19,546 nt of DNA, taken from Alphaproteobacteria bacterium. GTDB taxonomy: Bacteria > Pseudomonadota > Alphaproteobacteria > Micavibrionales > UBA2020. The stretch is from positions 1 through 19,546 of the forward strand of contig JADYYV010000163.1 of assembly GCA_020853455.1 (NCBI GenBank). Direction: 5' to 3'. This document shows positions 15,298-19,546 of the stretch, piece by piece; within the stretch, counting starts at the first letter, position 1, and each line of letters opens with the position of its first letter. Position numbers and translations under genes: made by a program. The notes beneath the pieces were generated by a model. It was not told the origin of the DNA and made no database searches. It saw nothing but the letters and a program-made list of their open reading frames with translations.

Positions 15298-16456
15298 GCG
15301 CAGGAACCTGCGGAAGTTCTATATCGGCCTGACCGCGCCGCTGCTGGTCTGCGCGCTTTATTTCGGTTTTGCGACGCTGCTGCTGCTGCGGTCGGGCGAA
15401 TACCTGCCGCTCGATGCCCTCATCGAAAAACAGCAGAAAACCGGCGGCGTTTACGGCTCCGCCGTGCTGATGCGCGGGTTTTATTACAAACAGCGCCTGT
15501 ACGACCTGCGCAAGCCCGACATCATCACGCTGGGATCATCGCGCGTGCTGGGTTTTCGCCAGCAGGATTTCGCCAAACCCTTCGTCAACATGGGCAGCCT
15601 CAGCGACCTTGAGGAAGTGGTCGAGGTTGCGCAAACATCGTTTAAAACCCATCTGCCCAAACTTGTGATACTGGGCGTCGATTTCTGGTGGTTTCATCAG
15701 CAGGCCGAAAACCGCGCCATCAACCGCAGCGCAGCCGATAGCGGTATTTCGGCGAACGACCTGTTCCAGCCGCTTAGCTGGCTGGCGACGGGGCGCGTGA
15801 CGCCGTCGCAGGTCATGACGATTATCGGCGGCACTTCGCCCGATATCGGCATTTCCGGCATCACGCAGCAGGACGGTTTCGACGCGGCTGGCGCGCATTA
15901 TTACACCTCGACCGTCACCGGCGCCCGCCCGCCCGAGGATTTCCAGTTCCGCACCAACCTTGCCAAGGTGCAAAAGGGCGAAAAGAAATACGCGCATGGC
16001 GAGATCGTGTCGGAGGCGCAGTTCAAAAAATTCCTCGGCCTGCTCGACCTGCTGAAGGAAAAGAAAATCCACGTCGTGATGTTCATGCCGCCGATTGCGG
16101 AGCGTGTGTATCGCGAGATGGAAAAGACAAAAGGCTATAAATATGTCGCCGACCTGCGCAAACGGCTGGCGGGTATCGCGGCGGAACGCGGCATCCCGTT
16201 TTTCGATTACCACGCGGGCGGGCCGCAGGGTACGCAAGAATGCGAATTCGTCGATGCGCATCACGGCGGCAATGTCGTTTATCAACGCATGCTGCTGGAC
16301 ATGGCGGTGCATGACGCGGAACTGCGCGGGCAGTTGAACCTTGCCGCCATCGGCTGGAATATCGAGCATTTCGGCGGCCAGTCGTCGCTGCGCGATGACG
16401 AGGTCGATTTCCTGGGCCTGAACTGCCTGAAACCCTCCGTCCGCAAACGGCTCTGA
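15260..16456 (+). CDS. SGNH/DltD-like periplasmic partner of the MBOAT acyltransferase
   Basis: This 398-residue protein has one N-terminal membrane anchor (about 22-43) and a large periplasmic domain. GSSR at 92-95 resembles the GDSL nucleophile block, with Ser94 in the nucleophile position. GVDFWW (139-144) corresponds to block III. VDAHHGG at 331-337 supplies the DxxH pair Asp332/His335. This pattern matches the DltD/AlgX/AlgJ-like proteins that receive the acyl group from an MBOAT channel and pass it to the polymer. The ATG at 15260 has AAAGG 6 bases upstream and lies inside the end of the MBOAT gene, so the two are translated as a pair. The last 45 residues reach beyond the DxxH block and are rich in charged residues. 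Confidence 0.85.
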   Translation: MSPARSSSTSSSERRNLRKFYIGLTAPLLVCALYFGFATLLLLRSGEYLPLDALIEKQQKTGGVYGSAVLMRGFYYKQRLYDLRKPDIITLGSSRVLGFRQQDFAKPFVNMGSLSDLEEVVEVAQTSFKTHLPKLVILGVDFWWFHQQAENRAINRSAADSGISANDLFQPLSWLATGRVTPSQVMTIIGGTSPDIGISGITQQDGFDAAGAHYYTSTVTGARPPEDFQFRTNLAKVQKGEKKYAHGEIVSEAQFKKFLGLLDLLKEKKIHVVMFMPPIAERVYREMEKTKGYKYVADLRKRLAGIAAERGIPFFDYHAGGPQGTQECEFVDAHHGGNVVYQRMLLDMAVHDAELRGQLNLAAIGWNIEHFGGQSSLRDDEVDFLGLNCLKPSVRKRL

Positions 16457-16477
16457 TTTAACGTATAGCCGTTTTTT
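16445..16477 (+). terminator. Intrinsic terminator of the MBOAT operon
   Basis: The stem AAACGGCT/AGCCGTTT begins inside the last codons of the SGNH-like gene, has a 14-base loop, and runs into six T at 16472-16477. Confidence 0.75.
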
Positions 16478-16505
16478 GCCAAACCCCCGGCTTTGGGGGT
16501 ATAAT
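16476..16505 (+). promoter_or_regulatory. Sigma-70-like promoter with a dyad in its spacer
   Basis: TTGCCA (16476-16481) and a perfect TATAAT (16500-16505) are 18 bases apart. The spacer carries the inverted repeat ACCCCC (16483-16488)/GGGGGT (16495-16500), which ends on the first base of the -10 box. The start site would be near 16512, giving a leader of about 26 bases. Confidence 0.6.
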
Positions 16506-16537
16506 GGTTCGTCATTATGATTCAGTCAGAGGCCGCC

Positions 16538-17251
16538 ATGAAATACGCCCTTCCCGTCCTAGCCGCGCTTGCGCTGGCCATTCCGGCGACCGCTATGGCT
16601 GCCAAGCCCGATATGTCCTGCGTGAAGGGCGATTGCAAAAAAACCGATCCGGCCGCCGCCGCCGCGCAGGAAATGTATAAGGCCGCAGGGCAGGAAACGC
16701 CGGTCGATATTCCAGTCGAGGCACCGGTGGCAACGCCGCAGGAATCGGCAGCAGCCCTGCCCCCGCCCGCGCCCGACGAAAGCAAGATCGACACCAACCT
16801 TGGCAACATGTCGCCCAATTCCGCCATCTCGGAAATCGCCAAGGCGGTTGACAGGGATCTCGCGCAGCGCATGAGCGCGCCCGCAACGCCCACCGGACAG
16901 CAGGAAAGCTGCGGCGGGTTCAAGGCCGGGCAGGAAGCGCAGCGCACCAACCCCTATACCGCCGAACTGCAGCGCGGCTGGCTTGAAAACCGCCAGAAGA
17001 TCGAGGCCTATGGCGCGCAGCTGAAGGAAGAACAACTGGCCATGCGCCAGAAAATGGTCGCCTATGACGACGAACTGAAAGCACAGCAGGCGAAGACCGT
17101 CGCAGACCATGTTCGCTATTCCGAAGAATTGAAGCAGGCCCAGCTGGCGATGCGCCAGAAAATGGTCGCTTATGACGAGGAACTGAAAGTCCGCCAGCAG
17201 CTGATGCGCTGCCCGACGCCGGAAATGTACACCAGAAAATCCAGCCAGTAA
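16538..17251 (+). CDS. Secreted protein with four 18-residue repeats
   Basis: This 237-residue protein of unknown function starts with a Sec signal peptide (MKYALP..., cleavage near AMA-AKP at 20-23). A proline- and alanine-rich region (about 50-80) follows. The C-terminal part (151-222) consists of four 18-residue repeats with Tyr at 158, 176, 194 and 212. Repeats 2 and 4 share MRQKMVAYD.ELK. An 18-residue period equals five helical turns, so a long amphipathic helix or coiled coil is likely. Cysteines are at 28, 33, 125 and 225, which would allow disulfides in the periplasm. I chose the ATG at 16538, with AGAGG 5 bases upstream, over an in-frame ATG at 16517. It leads the asparaginase gene by one base. 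Confidence 0.8.
   Translation: MKYALPVLAALALAIPATAMAAKPDMSCVKGDCKKTDPAAAAAQEMYKAAGQETPVDIPVEAPVATPQESAAALPPPAPDESKIDTNLGNMSPNSAISEIAKAVDRDLAQRMSAPATPTGQQESCGGFKAGQEAQRTNPYTAELQRGWLENRQKIEAYGAQLKEEQLAMRQKMVAYDDELKAQQAKTVADHVRYSEELKQAQLAMRQKMVAYDEELKVRQQLMRCPTPEMYTRKSSQ
16988..17203 (+). repeat. Four tandem 54-bp coding repeats
   Basis: The units are 16988-17041, 17042-17095, 17096-17149 and 17150-17203. Units 2 and 4 are nearly identical in DNA (both begin ATGCGCCAGAAAATGGTCGC), while units 1 and 3 have diverged, giving an A-B-A'-B look with a 108-bp higher-order period. This suggests an older duplication of a two-unit block. Confidence 0.75.
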
Positions 17252-17252
17252 C

Positions 17253-18227
17253 ATGACTGCGCAATCCCTGACCGTCGAGCTGTGGCGCGGCCCTGCCGTG
17301 GAAAGCCGCCACGATATTCATGCCGTGTTGATGGACGGCAAGGGCGCGGTTAAAGCCAGCTATGGCGATGCCGCGCGCGCGACATTCCCCCGTTCCGCCC
17401 TGAAGCCGCTGCAGGCGATCGCGCTGATGGAGACGGGCGCGGCTGCCGAATATAAACTGTCGAATGCCGAAATCGCGCTCGCCTGCGCTTCGCATTCCGG
17501 CGAGCAAAACCATGTGCTGACCGCCGCGAACTGGCTGGCGCGCCTCGGCCTTGACGAAAACGCGCTGGAATGCGGCGCACATGCACCCTATGCGTCATCT
17601 TGCTCGCCCGCGACGATTTTATCGAACAACTGCTCCGGCAAGCATACCGGCATGCTGACGCTCTGCCGGCATATGAAGCAGGACCATGCGGGCTATACCG
17701 AATTCAACCACCCCGCGCAGCACAAGATCATGATGACGGTGGGCGAGATGTGCGGCGTTACCGTGACGCGCGCGACCTGCGGCATCGATGGCTGCTCCGC
17801 GCCCAACCCGATCATGCCGCTTTCGGCGCTGGCGGCGGGCTTTGCGCGCTTCATGAACCCCGACAGCCTTGGCATCGCGCGCGGCACGGCCTGCCGTCAT
17901 TTGTATCAGGCGATGGTCGAACACCCCGAACTGGTCGGCGGCACCGGTCGCCTCGATACCGTTTTGATGAAGGCGGCTGGCGGAAAACTCATGTGCAAAA
18001 TCGGCGGCGAAGGCGTTTATGCCTGCGTCATTCCGGGGCATGACACCGCCATCGCGCTGAAAGCCGAAGACGGCCATACCCGCGCGGCGCAGGCGGGGCT
18101 GTTTGCGATTTTGGAGAAGCATGACCTGGCCGATGCGAAGGTTCTGGATGCCGCCCGCAATACCGCCCTGCCCGTCCAGAAAAACTGGCGCGGCACCGAG
18201 GTCGGCACGATACGGGTAAATACCTAA
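17253..18227 (+). CDS. L-asparaginase II (Rhizobium etli type)
   Basis: This 324-residue enzyme belongs to the asparaginase II family found in Rhizobium, unrelated to the E. coli enzymes. It hydrolyses L-asparagine to aspartate and ammonia. Key residues match those I recall for the R. etli structures: Ser48 and Lys51 in PRSALKPLQ, Ser80 in CASHSGE, and the metal-site residues Cys127 and Lys130 in NNCSGKHTGM plus Cys181 in GIDGCSAPNP. No signal peptide is present, so it is cytoplasmic. The ATG at 17253 follows the stop of the repeat protein by one base and has no clear ribosome site of its own, which points to translational coupling. A weak hairpin without a good T-run follows the stop. Confidence 0.92.
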   Translation: MTAQSLTVELWRGPAVESRHDIHAVLMDGKGAVKASYGDAARATFPRSALKPLQAIALMETGAAAEYKLSNAEIALACASHSGEQNHVLTAANWLARLGLDENALECGAHAPYASSCSPATILSNNCSGKHTGMLTLCRHMKQDHAGYTEFNHPAQHKIMMTVGEMCGVTVTRATCGIDGCSAPNPIMPLSALAAGFARFMNPDSLGIARGTACRHLYQAMVEHPELVGGTGRLDTVLMKAAGGKLMCKIGGEGVYACVIPGHDTAIALKAEDGHTRAAQAGLFAILEKHDLADAKVLDAARNTALPVQKNWRGTEVGTIRVNT

Positions 18228-18255
18228 GACGCTACAGCGCTGCTGTTACAGTTTT

Positions 18256-18717
18256 TCAGGATAGCCAGGGTGACCATATCCCTAGAAAAAGTATGACCGC
18301 ACTAGGCAAGGCAACGAATATCAATGCTTTCATTCCTGCCTTCATGCTCTCTTTAAAAGAAGCGCCCGGCAAGCCTTGCGCATTCTCGTCAAGAATTCGC
18401 CGGACAGGCGGTATCAGCCAGAGAAAAATATTAGATAACGGCAGGCTCAGGGTAATACCGATCAGGAAGCAGGAAAAAAGTATAAGCCCCTGCGCCAAAG
18501 TGATCGGCCCTGACGATGCAAGAAGCTGGGGCATATCCGGGTGAAAATGATGATACGCCCATGATGCGCACACGACCAATATCGCGGCGACCGAAAAGGC
18601 GACGCTCAGAAAAATAACTGGCAGGGAAATGCGCAGCCAGTTTGGCAGCCTGCGGCGGGCGCGCTGCCTTTCCAAGAAAGCCGTTCCGGATATATGATTT
18701 TCAAATAACTTTTTCAT
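18256..18717 (-). CDS. Small membrane protein of unknown function
   Basis: This encodes 153 residues with three predicted membrane helices (about 32-54, 74-104 and 129-149). The N-terminus is basic (RQRARRRLPNW), and a polar loop lies between helices 2 and 3 (about 105-128). I do not recognise a family. The frame stays open upstream to 18777, but that part lies inside the tRNA-Arg gene and cannot be coding in practice, so I start at the ATG at 18717. No strong ribosome site is seen. The gene converges on the asparaginase gene with a 28-base gap. It lies directly behind the tRNA and may be cotranscribed with it. Confidence 0.6.
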   Translation of the reverse strand: MKKLFENHISGTAFLERQRARRRLPNWLRISLPVIFLSVAFSVAAILVVCASWAYHHFHPDMPQLLASSGPITLAQGLILFSCFLIGITLSLPLSNIFLWLIPPVRRILDENAQGLPGASFKESMKAGMKALIFVALPSAVILFLGIWSPWLS

Positions 18718-18728
18718 TTTGACCGAAA

Positions 18729-18810
<82 letters not shown>

Positions 18811-18813
18811 CTT

Positions 18814-18842
18814 GTTTTAGCCTATTTTGGCCATTCTGGCAA
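18814..18842 (-). promoter_or_regulatory. Promoter of the tRNA-Arg gene
   Basis: On the minus strand TTGCCA (18842-18837) and TAAAAC (18819-18814) are exactly 17 bases apart. The predicted start lies only a few bases before the mature tRNA 5' end at 18805. Confidence 0.55.
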
Positions 18843-18863
18843 ACATGCGTAAAACCCGCGATT

Positions 18864-19298
18864 TCAGCGTTTGGGCGCGCTGGCGGTGACGGCGGGGGTC
18901 GCGCGCTGCGGCGCTTCGCCCGGATGGTCGGGAATGATGCCGCGATAATGGCGCTTCATGTCTTTTTTCCATTCGCGGGTATCGGCCAGGAATTTTGTTT
19001 CGGTCTTGCGCTCCGCCGCGGCAAGCTCCGCCTCCACATCGCGTTTCTGCGATTTGGGATGGCCGGCATGGTCAAGGCCGTTAGCCTCGAAATAGCCCAT
19101 ATCCTTCAGGATGCTGCGCAGCGTGCCGACGCCCTTGATTTCCGTGGGGATGGTCAGCTTTTTCGCCTGCCCCAACGATTTGTCGGGGCTGTCATGCACA
19201 AAGAAATCATGCCCGCCGGTGGAATGGCTGTATTCATAGCCAAGCTCTTTCGCCGCCTTCACAACCTTGCTGTAGTCGCGGGGAACGCCAGTGCTCAT
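18864..19298 (-). CDS. HicA-type mRNA interferase toxin with a C-terminal extension
   Basis: This 144-residue protein has an N-terminal HicA/YcfA-like dsRBD fold (about 8-70): DYSKVVKAAKELGYEYSHSTGGHDFFVH, with the presumed catalytic His30 in the GGH motif, then LTIPTEIKGVGTLRSILKDMGY. HicA toxins cleave mRNA and are usually only about 60-90 residues long. Here about 74 further residues follow, highly charged and probably helical (about 84-118), ending in an Ala/Pro-rich tail. The start ATG overlaps the stop of the HicB-like gene by 4 bases. Whether it is still toxic is unknown. Confidence 0.75.
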   Translation of the reverse strand: MSTGVPRDYSKVVKAAKELGYEYSHSTGGHDFFVHDSPDKSLGQAKKLTIPTEIKGVGTLRSILKDMGYFEANGLDHAGHPKSQKRDVEAELAAAERKTETKFLADTREWKKDMKRHYRGIIPDHPGEAPQRATPAVTASAPKR

Positions 19299-19501
19299 TC
19301 CTTCACCTCGAAGTCGATCGTGATTTCTTCACCGGCGGCAACCTCGCCGTCCAGTTTCAAAAAGTCGATGGCAAGGGTTTGCGAGAGTTTGAAAATCTCC
19401 TCGCGGTCCTCGGCTTCCACATTAAAGCCGGGCAAGTCCTCGCTGGTCGCGAGATACACGTTTTCAGGCAGGTATTCGATCTGGATCGTGATATGCCGCA
19501 T
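19295..19501 (-). CDS. HicB/DUF1902-type antitoxin
   Basis: This 68-residue acidic protein has the short HicB-like fold: MRHITIQIEYLPENVYLATSEDLPGF, with the edge strands and the LPGF signature, then a helix (EEIFKLSQTLAIDFLKL) and a last strand. It has no C-terminal DNA-binding domain, as in DUF1902 members, so DNA autoregulation would have to come from elsewhere. AGAGGGG lies 4 bases before the ATG. Antitoxin first and toxin second, with a 4-base ATGA overlap, is the usual coupled arrangement for this subtype. Confidence 0.78.
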   Translation of the reverse strand: MRHITIQIEYLPENVYLATSEDLPGFNVEAEDREEIFKLSQTLAIDFLKLDGEVAAGEEITIDFEVKE

Positions 19502-19546
19502 TCTACCCCTCTTGCATTTGGATATTTTAGCACAGGAATAGGGAAA

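Noticed and set aside
18228..18255. Hairpin ACAGC-GCT-GCTGT after the asparaginase gene as terminator
   Set aside because: The stem is only 5 bp and the T-run is five bases away, so termination is doubtful.

Overview
The window looks like chromosomal DNA from a GC-rich proteobacterium, most likely an alphaproteobacterium. The pointers are a SigF/NrsF-type ECF sigma factor pair with its GTAACC-N16-CGAA promoter, a CckA-like histidine kinase fragment, a Rhizobium-type asparaginase II and an acetoacetyl-CoA synthetase. The genus cannot be named from sequence alone. Gene density is high and ordinary intrinsic terminators are present. No insertion sequence, prophage, CRISPR array or replication origin is visible.

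Layout. 1-304 (-): start of a histidine kinase. 399-1472 (-): leucine-type amino acid dehydrogenase with an intrinsic terminator behind it. 1473-1819: non-coding, with a pair of 33-bp-spaced repeats and a REP-type inverted pair. 1820-4592 (-): tightly packed aacS, a small AT-rich gene and a SpoU methyltransferase gene. 4678-8462 (+): the most interesting locus, an ECF sigma factor, its six-helix membrane anti-sigma factor, and a bufferin-type RiPP operon. That operon holds a DUF2282 precursor with four cysteines, a DoxX membrane protein, a DUF692/MNIO maturase and a DUF2063 partner. A SigF-type promoter lies directly upstream of the precursor gene, and an intrinsic terminator sits between the precursor and the maturation genes. 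8463-8905: non-coding, AT-rich, with a promoter and terminator that define a short RNA or attenuated leader. 8906-9664 (+): TauE/SafE permease. 9650-10069 (-): DUF3307 membrane protein. 10210-11439 (+): cyclic-nucleotide-binding domain fused to an EAL phosphodiesterase. 11441-13696 (-): CHASE2 class III nucleotide cyclase. 13792-16456 (+): MBOAT acyltransferase plus an SGNH/DltD-like partner. 16538-18227 (+): a secreted 18-residue-repeat protein and asparaginase II. 18256-18717 (-): small membrane protein. 18729-18805 (-): tRNA-Arg(TCT). 18864-19501 (-): HicB/HicA-type toxin-antitoxin pair.

How the genes fit together. The sigma factor, anti-sigma factor and bufferin operon form one regulon in one place. 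Stress, known for the family to be heavy metal, would release the sigma factor from NrsF and switch on a secreted, cysteine-modified copper-binding peptide. The EAL protein and the cyclase converge tail to tail with one base between them and could link cAMP (or cGMP) to c-di-GMP turnover. The MBOAT and SGNH-like genes overlap and should act together in O-acylating an exported glycan. Leucine dehydrogenase, acetoacetyl-CoA synthetase and asparaginase point to use of amino acids and ketone bodies.
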